Assembly: GCA_043803805.1 (NCBI GenBank)
Contig: JAZDJP010000032.1
Location: 1 to 39,809 of the forward strand
DNA: 39,809 nt
Direction: 5' to 3'
DNA from: JAZDJP01 sp043803805
GTDB lineage: Bacteria > Planctomycetota > JAZDJP01
Shown: one piece after another, positions 7,827-14,235 of the stretch
Layout of the letters: every line of letters begins with the position of its first letter
How positions within the stretch are numbered: position 1 is the stretch's first letter
Program-made: the position numbers and the translations under genes
The notes under the pieces: model-generated
The model's database searches: none
What the model saw: the letters and a program-made list of their open reading frames with translations, nothing else
Told to the model about the DNA's origin: nothing

Positions 7827-8648
7827 TCACGATCGGCGGACGCCGATCGCCTCATTCAACGACCCCGTCCGAAACCCCTCCAAGTCCAACGCGACATAAC
7901 GGAATCCGGCGTCCTTGAGACGCTTCACCGCCTGATCCCGTAGCGACTCGTCCGCCCAGCGCGGGATTTCGGAGCCCGGCACCTCGATGCGGGCCACATC
8001 GCCGTGGTGACGGACACGACATTCCCGGAACCCGAGCGTCCGGAGCGCCGCCTCCGCGGTTTCGATGCGCTTCAACTTTTCCGCCGTCACCGGCTCCCCG
8101 TAGGGAATCCGCGAGGCCAGGCACGGCATGGCCGGCTTGTCCCAGACGGGAAGTCCCTTCTCGCGGGCGAGCGCGCGGATGTCGGCCTTGGAGAATCCCG
8201 CCTCCGCGAGAGGACTTTTCGCGCCCCCCTCCGCCGCGGCCGCCAGTCCCGGCCGGTAATCCTTCGGATCGTCGGCGTTCGCCCCGAGCGCGACGACCGC
8301 CCCCCCTTCCTCCGCCGCCATCGATCGAATAACGCCAAGGAGTTCCGTTTTGCAATGGTAGCACCGGTCGGGGGCGTTCCGGGCGTAAGCGGGGTTGGCG
8401 ATTTCCCGCGTCTCCACCACCCGGTGGCGGATGCCGATCCGGGCGGCGAGCGCCTTTGCCGCGGTCAATTCCGAGTCCGGCATGCTCTCGGAGTGCGCGG
8501 TGATCGCCTGGGCCTGGTCCCCCAGCGCCTCCTTCGCGGCAAACGCAAGCAGGGCGCTGTCCACCCCTCCGGAGAAGGCGACGATGACGCGGCCGTACGC
8601 CCGCAGGATGCCCAGAAGTTGCCGGTACTTGTCCGCCCCATCGCCCAT
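7827..8648 (-). CDS. larE: LarE-like sulfur transferase (PP-loop)
   Basis: An ATP-dependent sacrificial sulfur transferase that in lactobacilli converts the pyridinium dicarboxylate precursor of the nickel-pincer cofactor to its thio form. It is 273 aa from the chosen start. The PP-loop SGGVDS is at residues 26-31, a CYHC pair at C96/C99, and Cys176 lies in KPAMPCLASRIPYG, the position of the sulfur-donating cysteine. The CxxC pair plus Cys176 hints at the iron-sulfur-cluster variant of LarE (inference). I chose the ATG at 8648 because AGGA lies 7 nt before it; an ATG at 8675 lacks a good site. An open frame further upstream reads into a palindrome. No larA, larB or larC is near. Confidence 0.88.
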   Translation of the reverse strand: MGDGADKYRQLLGILRAYGRVIVAFSGGVDSALLAFAAKEALGDQAQAITAHSESMPDSELTAAKALAARIGIRHRVVETREIANPAYARNAPDRCYHCKTELLGVIRSMAAEEGGAVVALGANADDPKDYRPGLAAAAEGGAKSPLAEAGFSKADIRALAREKGLPVWDKPAMPCLASRIPYGEPVTAEKLKRIETAEAALRTLGFRECRVRHHGDVARIEVPGSEIPRWADESLRDQAVKRLKDAGFRYVALDLEGFRTGSLNEAIGVRRS

Positions 8649-8693
8649 GGCGTCATCCTGGCTGGGAGAGGACATTGACGAACTGCGTAAGGA

Positions 8694-8846
8694 GCTGTGA
8701 AATAATAAATGCTTCACCGAGGGACGGTGAGGCGCCCCTCCGGCAAGGCGCGAGAAGGGCGCGTACCAAGAGGTACGCAACCGACGAGCAACGCAGCCGG
8801 AGGGGATGCATCGCCGTCCCGAATGAAGCAGTTATTGTTGAACAGC
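8694..8846. repeat. 153-nt imperfect palindrome
   Basis: The outer arms begin GCTGTGAAATAATAAATGCTTC (quoted in part as GCTGTGAAATAATAAATG) and mirror the right end with 4 mismatches in 23. The middle arms carry GGGACGGTGA against TCGCCGTCCC and CCCTCCGGC against GCCGGAGGGG. The tip is a perfect 7-bp stem, GCGTACC (8761-8767) and GGTACGC (8772-8778), with loop AAGA. The whole element folds on itself and is non-coding. It sits just upstream of larE. Confidence 0.75.
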
Positions 8847-8968
8847 GACTAAGGCGGCCGGCGGCATCGTAATAATAACTCCCTTCCCGACCGTTCGCCT
8901 GGCCGGGCTGCATGTCACCTTGTCTTTCCTGTCGTCCTGTCATCGTTCATCCGTTCTTCAACCAGAGA
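8847..8968. other. Non-coding gap between palindrome and lipoprotein cassette
   Basis: I see no gene, RNA or clear promoter here. It separates the 153-nt palindrome from the left inverted repeat of the lipoprotein cassette. Confidence 0.5.
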
Positions 8969-9489
8969 TTGTCATAATTTCATGTACGTCCCCTAGTGCC
9001 CTCTAGTGCCCTCCAACCATGTCTTCAAATCGCGTATAAACAAGAACATCATCGTTCGGTGAAGGATTGCTTATGGGCTTTATCTTCAACACGTCTCTCT
9101 GACGGGACTCAATAGCCCATGTACTGGAATTATTTCCATCCTTGTCCTCGAAAATCAATTGCCTATCTCTTTGTTGAATACGACCGGACCTAACGACACT
9201 TTTAACGCCATCCTTATCTACCATCCAAGAATCAAAACCGTCTCCATGCACAACCAAGTGGATTTCTTCGTAACTTGCAATGTGTTCTATCCATTTAAAA
9301 TCACGGCATACCCAATGCCCATCAAGAGCGAGGGGCTTTTCAGGTTCCTGCGAATTGCATCCAGACCAACATACTCCAATTGCAAGAACCGCGAGGGATA
9401 GAAGATTGTTAGACATGTTACGTCAACCTCCTATTTGCTCGGCTTGCTTTTCGTGCGGGGGATAGGGGACGCACATGAAATAATGACAT
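8969..9489. mobile_element. Inverted-repeat-bounded cassette carrying a lipoprotein gene
   Basis: The left arm (8969-8995, read on the - strand) and right arm (9463-9489, + strand) match at 24 of 27 bases, both beginning TAGGGGACG and containing ACATGAAAT. They point inward in opposite orientation around one gene that is clearly more AT-rich than its surroundings. No transposase is present. It resembles a non-autonomous element or gene cassette. Calling it mobile is an inference. Confidence 0.5.
9003..9416 (-). CDS. Small lipoprotein of unknown function
   Basis: A 137-aa protein with an N-terminal hydrophobic signal ending in a lipobox (WSGC, Cys20), so it should be lipid-anchored in the envelope. 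The mature part (LDGHWVCRDFKWIEH, GDGFDSWMVDKDG, RQLIFEDKDG) looks like a small beta-rich domain, similar in style to lipocalin-like or copper-resistance-type folds, but I cannot assign a family. AGGAGG precedes the ATG with a 10-nt spacer. Its lower GC content than its neighbours and its location between inverted repeats suggest it was acquired. The TAG stop is part of a GAGGGCACTAG repeat that runs into the left arm. Confidence 0.7.
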   Translation of the reverse strand: MSNNLLSLAVLAIGVCWSGCNSQEPEKPLALDGHWVCRDFKWIEHIASYEEIHLVVHGDGFDSWMVDKDGVKSVVRSGRIQQRDRQLIFEDKDGNNSSTWAIESRQRDVLKIKPISNPSPNDDVLVYTRFEDMVGGH

Positions 9490-9586
9490 TATCCTTCATC
9501 ATCCGCCCGATCGCGCCCGATGTCAAGACGGTTCGTTCCTGATTTTTCTCTTTCCCTTTCCCGTTCCCGTGCGTAGGATTTCCGAC

Positions 9587-10195
9587 ATGTTTGAATATGT
9601 CCGGGCCGGCGGGATCACGATGATCCCCCTCATTCTCCTCTCGGTGGTGGCGCTGGCCATCATCATCGAACGGTGGGTTCTTCTCCGGCGGGCCATCCGG
9701 GGCAACGAGACACTTCTGGCCGCGCTGGGCAACCTCCCCCCCGCCGCGCCGATGGCGGACGCCCGAAATCTCGCGAGAACGATCCCTTCCCCCCTCGGCG
9801 AGATGCTGGGACGCCTTCCGGATTCCGCCGACGACGACACCGCCGCGCTCCATACTCTTTCCGCCGCGGGATCCCGCATCTACCGGGGGCTCTCGAAGCG
9901 TCTGGAACTTCTTTCCACGCTCTCCCAGGTCGCCCCGCTTCTGGGTTTTTTCGGAACGGTGACGGGAATGATCCACGCCTTCCGCGACATCGAACGAACC
10001 ACCGGCGCCGGCCAGGTCGTGAACCCCCAGATCCTCGCCTCCGGGATGTGGGAGGCGCTCATCACCACGGCGGCGGGCCTGGCCATCGGGATCCCCGCCT
10101 ACGCCGTCCATAATTATATTGCCCACGAGGTGAACCGCCTCCTCGCCGAAACCGAGGAGGAGGTCAAGGAATGGATGACCCGGCGGAAGCCATAA
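9587..10195 (+). CDS. exbB: MotA/TolQ/ExbB-type proton channel protein
   Basis: An inner-membrane protein that forms a proton-driven motor with its ExbD/TolR partner. It is 202 aa from the ATG at 9587, which has AGGA 8 nt upstream. A GTG at 9569 would add six residues but lacks such a site. The first membrane segment (IPLILLSVVALAIIIERW) is at about residues 12-29. The conserved core LLSTLSQVAPLLGFFGTVTGMI and the third segment ALITTAAGLAIGIPAYAVHNY are both present. No TonB or Pal neighbour is visible to show which system it drives; ExbB or TolQ are equally possible. Confidence 0.85.
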   Translation: MFEYVRAGGITMIPLILLSVVALAIIIERWVLLRRAIRGNETLLAALGNLPPAAPMADARNLARTIPSPLGEMLGRLPDSADDDTAALHTLSAAGSRIYRGLSKRLELLSTLSQVAPLLGFFGTVTGMIHAFRDIERTTGAGQVVNPQILASGMWEALITTAAGLAIGIPAYAVHNYIAHEVNRLLAETEEEVKEWMTRRKP

Positions 10196-10653
10196 CGACT
10201 GAGGCTCTTGCAAAAGGCTCCGATACCATGCCCGACGGCTTCGCCCCCTCTTTCTTTCCGAAGTACCGCCCCCCCGAGCGGTATCCCGTGCCGGTCGGCC
10301 CGCTCGTGGATGTGATTTTTCTGCTGCTCCTCTTCCTGCTCCTCACATCCCCCCTCGTCCAGGCCACGGGATTCCCGGTGGATCTCCCGCGGGGAAAGAC
10401 GGCGCGACCCGTTCCCGGCCGGACGGCGGACATCGTCATCCGGGCGGACAACGCGGTGGAATGGAACGGGCAGCGCCTGACGCGCACAGAACTTGAACGC
10501 CGCCTCAAAACGGCCCCGCCGGATCACGTCCGCATCCTCGGCCACCGCCGCGCCGCGCTCGAGACATTCGTTGCCGTATGGGATGCCTGCCAGGCGGCCG
10601 GGGTGAAACGGACCACCGTGGCCGTTGTGCCGGAAGACGGGAACAACCGCTGA
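10171..10653 (+). CDS. exbD: ExbD/TolR-type protein
   Basis: The partner of the upstream channel protein, 160 aa: a cytoplasmic N-terminus, one membrane helix (GPLVDVIFLLLLFLLLTS) with the conserved proton-relay Asp, and a periplasmic domain. The start at 10171 overlaps the exbB end by 25 nt and is supported by GGAGGAGG 7 nt before it. An inner ATG at 10228 would give a more typical 141 aa. It is the last gene of the pair and converges on the flagellar cluster with a 22-nt gap and no visible terminator. Confidence 0.85.
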   Translation: MDDPAEAITTEALAKGSDTMPDGFAPSFFPKYRPPERYPVPVGPLVDVIFLLLLFLLLTSPLVQATGFPVDLPRGKTARPVPGRTADIVIRADNAVEWNGQRLTRTELERRLKTAPPDHVRILGHRRAALETFVAVWDACQAAGVKRTTVAVVPEDGNNR

Positions 10654-10675
10654 ACCCGAACGCACAAACCGCGAT

Positions 10676-11008
10676 TCACGCCATGATGTCAATGTTATCC
10701 CCCTCCCCCGGCACTTTGGGCTGGGGGGCGGGAGGTTCGGACGGGGAAACCGGCTTCTGACCTTTCGGAGTCCGCCGGCGCGACTTGGACTTTTCGTCCT
10801 TGGGCTCTTTTTTTTCCTCGATGCGTTTGCCTTCGGCCTTGCGGGTCTCGCGGATTTGATCCTCCATGGCCCGGGTCTGCTTGTCGCGAGCCTCGATTTC
10901 GGCCAGTTTCCGGGCCTCGTCCTGGCCCTGGAGGTTGGACTGTATCTGCTGGGCCAGACTGACCTTGCTGAGCGTTTCCTGGACGTTCGTATTCCGTAAC
11001 GCTTCCAT
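10676..11008 (-). CDS. Small charged protein at the end of the flagellar operon
   Basis: A hypothetical 110-aa protein, cytosolic and highly charged. The N-terminal half (NVQETLSKVSLAQQIQSNLQ, then KLAEIEARDKQTRAMEDQIRE) should be a coiled coil, and the C-terminal half is a Lys/Pro-rich, probably disordered tail. Small proteins with a similar N-terminal VQxTLxKVxxAxxIQ pattern are found after fliA in other flagellar clusters, but I cannot name the family. GAGGG lies 7 nt before the ATG. It follows fliA by 75 nt and is the last gene of the - strand run. Confidence 0.65.
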   Translation of the reverse strand: MEALRNTNVQETLSKVSLAQQIQSNLQGQDEARKLAEIEARDKQTRAMEDQIRETRKAEGKRIEEKKEPKDEKSKSRRRTPKGQKPVSPSEPPAPQPKVPGEGDNIDIMA

Positions 11009-11083
11009 GACCGCACCCTCACCGAGGGGATGGCCCCCCTCTGTTTAGGTCATCGTCCGGATTCCGGGCGGCCTTGATGAACC

Positions 11084-11881
11084 TTATTCGTCCGAAGCGG
11101 ATCGCTGTTTGGACATCCGGTGCCGCAAACGGAGCATGATCTTCGCGTGGATCTGACAGACCCGCGACTCGGAGATGCCCAGGACATCACCGATTTCCTT
11201 CATGGTCAGTTCGTCGAAATAATACAGGAGCACCACCATCCGTTCCTGCGCCGAGATCTGGTGAACGACCCAGTCGCGGATCTCCCGCCGCTCGATGTCG
11301 ACGACGGGACCGGGATCGCGCTTGTCCGCAAGGATATCGGAACGCTTCAACTCCTGGTCGGAGTCGGATTCCTCCCAGTCCTGGGAGATGGAAACCATGG
11401 TGGCGGTGTTCGTCTCACGGACGATGTCCTCGAATTTCTGAAGGGAGACCCCGAGGCGCCGGGCCATCTCCTGATCGGTGGGCTCGCGGCCGATCTCCAT
11501 TTCCAAACGCTTGTAGGCCTCATCGATCTGGTGGGCGCGCGTGCGGATGAGCCGCGGCACCCAGTCCATGGATCGAAGCTCGTCCAGAATGGATCCGCGG
11601 ATGCGACCCACGCAATAGGTTTCGAACTTGACGTGGCGGCCCATGTCAAACCCTTCGATGGCATCGATGAGCCCGAACACCCCGGCGCTGATGAGATCGT
11701 CCACCTCCAGGTTCGCCGGGAGGCGGGCGGCGATCCGCGCGGCGATATATTTCACGAGCGGCATGTAGCGCTCAATAAGAACGTTGCGGAGACGCTCATC
11801 CCCCTTTTTCTTGAACTCGGACCAGACGGCGCCGATTTCCCCGTGATCCCGTCCGGGACTGCCTGAGGTTGTATTCTTCAC
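11084..11881 (-). CDS. fliA: Flagellar sigma factor FliA (sigma-28)
   Basis: An alternative sigma factor that directs RNA polymerase to late flagellar and chemotaxis promoters. It is 265 aa. Region 2 reads ANLEVDDLISAGVFGLIDAIEGFDMGR with KFETYCVGRIRGSILDELR; region 4 ends with YFDELTMKEIGDVLGISESRVCQIHAKI, the helix-turn-helix that binds -35. It starts with GTG, which overlaps the stop of the upstream small membrane protein gene (GTGA), and GGAGG is 8 nt before it. As the near-last gene of the operon its synthesis would follow the basal-body genes. No anti-sigma FlgM is in the window. Confidence 0.95.
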   Translation of the reverse strand: MKNTTSGSPGRDHGEIGAVWSEFKKKGDERLRNVLIERYMPLVKYIAARIAARLPANLEVDDLISAGVFGLIDAIEGFDMGRHVKFETYCVGRIRGSILDELRSMDWVPRLIRTRAHQIDEAYKRLEMEIGREPTDQEMARRLGVSLQKFEDIVRETNTATMVSISQDWEESDSDQELKRSDILADKRDPGPVVDIERREIRDWVVHQISAQERMVVLLYYFDELTMKEIGDVLGISESRVCQIHAKIMLRLRHRMSKQRSASDE

Positions 11882-12171
11882 GTGCGAGTTCCTCCCTCAT
11901 GAGCGCTGGGCGCCGTTGCGGCGTGCGCGGCCGGATTGGCCGCCTGCGGCGGCGCCGGCGGTCGCGGGCCCGCCAGGATCCGATCCGCCATCCACCCGAT
12001 TCCCTTCCCGATCACCGCAAATATCACCAAGGCGACGGCCGCGCGGACAAAAACCAGGGACACATCCTGTCCCCGGAAGAGACCCGCGGCGCACACAATG
12101 ACCACCGCCGCCAACCCCATCGCCACTGCGATCCGTCCGCTCCGGTCCGGCATCCTCCGAATCCTCCCCAT
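11878..12171 (-). CDS. Small two-helix membrane protein between flhG and fliA
   Basis: A 97-aa protein of unknown function with two hydrophobic segments (AVAMGLAAVVIVCAAGLF and VRAAVALVIFAVIGKGIGW) and a Pro/Ala-rich tail that should face the cytosol or periplasm. Its ATG shares a base with the flhG stop (TAATG), and its stop overlaps the fliA GTG, so its translation is coupled on both sides. This conserved coupling supports a real gene with a flagellar role. No motif gives away the function. Confidence 0.75.
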   Translation of the reverse strand: MGRIRRMPDRSGRIAVAMGLAAVVIVCAAGLFRGQDVSLVFVRAAVALVIFAVIGKGIGWMADRILAGPRPPAPPQAANPAAHAATAPSAHEGGTRT

Positions 12172-13034
12172 TACGTTTCAGCAAACGAGAACAGACTCCG
12201 GAAAAAACCGCCCTTGCGGCCGTTATCGGGCTCCGGTCGCCCGCCGTCCCAGAACCGCGCGATACCCCGGATGCAACGGCTGGCGGGGCTGGACGGGAAG
12301 GCGTCGAGGAAAGGCCGGCGCCGGCGCACGGATGCGCCCACCGCGGCGTCCTCGACCACGTAACCTCCGTCCGCAAGCTCCGCCCCGAGAAACCGCCGGC
12401 ACACCCCGACGAGCCGCGACGACACCGCGGCGGCCTCGTCGCGACCCGCCACGCGGTTCACAATGAGACGAAACCGCGCACCGGGCCGCCGGCGGACGAC
12501 CAGTTTGATAAGGGCATAGGCGTCCGCGAGGGCCGTCGGCTCCGGCGTCGTCACCACGAGAATCTCGTCCGCGTGAAGAACGAACGGCATCACCGCCTGG
12601 GAAATCCCCGCCCCGGTGTCCAGTATCATGACTTCCGCACGCGCCTCCAGAGTTTCCAGCTCCGCGAGCAACCGGTCCCGTCCGGCGGCGTCGAGATCGG
12701 CCATGCCGCCGACCCCCGAGGCCGCCGGCACCACCGTAAGCCCGCCCGGGAGCGGCACCGCCACGTCCGACAGACGCGCCCGCCCCCCGACGACATGGGA
12801 CAGGTTGGCCCGGGCCTCGATCCCGAGAATCACATCCACGTTGGCCAGGCCAAGATCCGCGTCGAAAAGGACGGTTTTACGACCCCGTCGCGCAAGCTCC
12901 AACCCCAGGGCCACCGCGATGTTGGTCTTTCCCACGCCCCCCTTGCCGCTCGTGACCGCAAGGACCCGGGCGACCGGCCGGTAATCGGCCATCAGGGCGC
13001 GCAGTTCCGATGCCTGATCCGCCACGCCGTTCAC
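12171..13034 (-). CDS. flhG: FlhG/FleN-type MinD-like ATPase
   Basis: A MinD/ParA-type ATPase that limits flagellar number and works with FlhF at the pole. It is 287 aa, with a deviant Walker A motif SGKGGVGKT at residues 29-37, DADLGLANVDVILG, and the LDTGAGIS Walker B-like stretch. The start is GTG at 13034, overlapping the flhF stop (GTGA) with GGAG 9 nt upstream; a much longer open frame runs back through flhF and is not the gene. It is followed by a TAATG junction to the small membrane protein. Confidence 0.93.
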   Translation of the reverse strand: MNGVADQASELRALMADYRPVARVLAVTSGKGGVGKTNIAVALGLELARRGRKTVLFDADLGLANVDVILGIEARANLSHVVGGRARLSDVAVPLPGGLTVVPAASGVGGMADLDAAGRDRLLAELETLEARAEVMILDTGAGISQAVMPFVLHADEILVVTTPEPTALADAYALIKLVVRRRPGARFRLIVNRVAGRDEAAAVSSRLVGVCRRFLGAELADGGYVVEDAAVGASVRRRRPFLDAFPSSPASRCIRGIARFWDGGRPEPDNGRKGGFFRSLFSFAET

Positions 13035-14215
13035 GGATAATTCTCCAGAATCCGATCCGCCAGCCGCCGCGCATCGCCCACTTCGATGTCTTTCGGCACA
13101 TCCTGCCCGTTCGTCACGTAGGACAGTTTTCGCTCGGAGGTAAGCAGGACGTTCAAAATGGCCCCCTGCTGGACCGTCTCGTCGGTCTTGGTCACGATGA
13201 TGCGATCCCCCCCGAATTCGCCGAACCGCTCGAGAACCGCCTCCAAGGTCGTCCGGCCCGTCGCCGCGCTCACCACGAGATGGATCTCGTCCACCTGCCC
13301 GGCGTCCAGGTACGAACGGAGCTCGTTCATCCGGAGATGGTCCCGCTGGCCCCGGCCCACCGTGTCCATCAGGATGATCTCGACCCCGGCCATCTCCTCG
13401 ATGGCATGGGGCAATTCCCCCGGCGTCGCCACGACCTTGAAGGGAACCTGCATGATCTCGGCATATTTCCGAAGCTGTTCCACCGCCGCGATGCGGTAGA
13501 TGTCGATGGTGATGAGCCCGACATTGACATGATCCTTCAACTTGAAGTTCGCGGCCAGCTTCGCGACCGTGGTGGTCTTCCCCACGCCCGTGGGGCCGAT
13601 GAGGGCCACCACGCGCCGCCCCCCCGCCGCCCGGATGGGCCCGCCGGTGCGCACGAGCGAGGCGATGTGGTCCCGAAGCCGATCCTTCACCACCCAGACA
13701 TCCTCCCGCTCCCGCACGGAAAGCACCTCCTCCAGGTGACGGATGATGTCCCGGGCCAGGTCCTCCGTCACCCCGGACGACACCAGATGGCTGAAGGCCG
13801 AAAGCAACGCCTTGGGCAATCCCGCCATATCCCGGAACTTCACCTGGCGGAGGACATCGTGCATCATTCCCTTGAGCGCCTGCATCTCCACCTCGAGCGA
13901 CCGCATGACGCCGTCCGGGAGAGACACCCTTCCGGCGGGCGCGGCCACGGCGCCGGATGCCTTCCCGTATTCGGTTGCGGCGTGGGACGGGATGCGCCGG
14001 TGGCGGCGACGCTCCTTCGCGGCGGCATACTCCAGGCAATGCGCCACATCGTCCGTGGCCGTAATCTCCACCACGGGGGTGCCGCCCAGACCGAAAAAAG
14101 CGCCACGCTTCACCACGCGGGTTTTGAGGATGACCGCGTCGCGGCCGAGCTCCGCCTTGAGCCGCGCGGTGGCCTCCTCGATCGTCGGCGCCTGGATGAT
14201 CTTCGTATTGGACAT
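13031..14215 (-). CDS. flhF: FlhF, SRP-type GTPase for flagellar placement
   Basis: A signal-recognition-type GTPase that decides where the flagellum is built. It is 394 aa: an N-terminal basic B domain, the helical N domain at ~110-190, and the G domain from about residue 195 with P-loop GPTGVGKTTT (207-216), DTVGRGQRD (the G3 motif, written DTVGRG rather than DTAGR) and TKTDE (G4). It follows flhA by 20 nt and overlaps flhG. The usual DTAGR alanine is valine here, a mild variation. Confidence 0.94.
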   Translation of the reverse strand: MSNTKIIQAPTIEEATARLKAELGRDAVILKTRVVKRGAFFGLGGTPVVEITATDDVAHCLEYAAAKERRRHRRIPSHAATEYGKASGAVAAPAGRVSLPDGVMRSLEVEMQALKGMMHDVLRQVKFRDMAGLPKALLSAFSHLVSSGVTEDLARDIIRHLEEVLSVREREDVWVVKDRLRDHIASLVRTGGPIRAAGGRRVVALIGPTGVGKTTTVAKLAANFKLKDHVNVGLITIDIYRIAAVEQLRKYAEIMQVPFKVVATPGELPHAIEEMAGVEIILMDTVGRGQRDHLRMNELRSYLDAGQVDEIHLVVSAATGRTTLEAVLERFGEFGGDRIIVTKTDETVQQGAILNVLLTSERKLSYVTNGQDVPKDIEVGDARRLADRILENYP

Positions 14216-14235
14216 GAACCCGTTTCCCCCTCGCG

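Noticed and set aside
8649..8780. N-terminal extension of LarE into the palindrome
   Set aside because: The extra residues read through repeat sequence and have no counterpart in LarE; ATG 8648 has the better ribosome binding site.
11026..11043. Terminator after fliA (GAGGGG/CCCCTC stem)
   Set aside because: The stem is short, lacks a U-run in the sense direction and is followed directly by another likely gene of the operon.
13035..14039. N-terminal extension of flhG through flhF
   Set aside because: The extra 335 codons are out-of-frame flhF sequence. The GTGA overlap at 13034 with a good ribosome binding site marks the real start.
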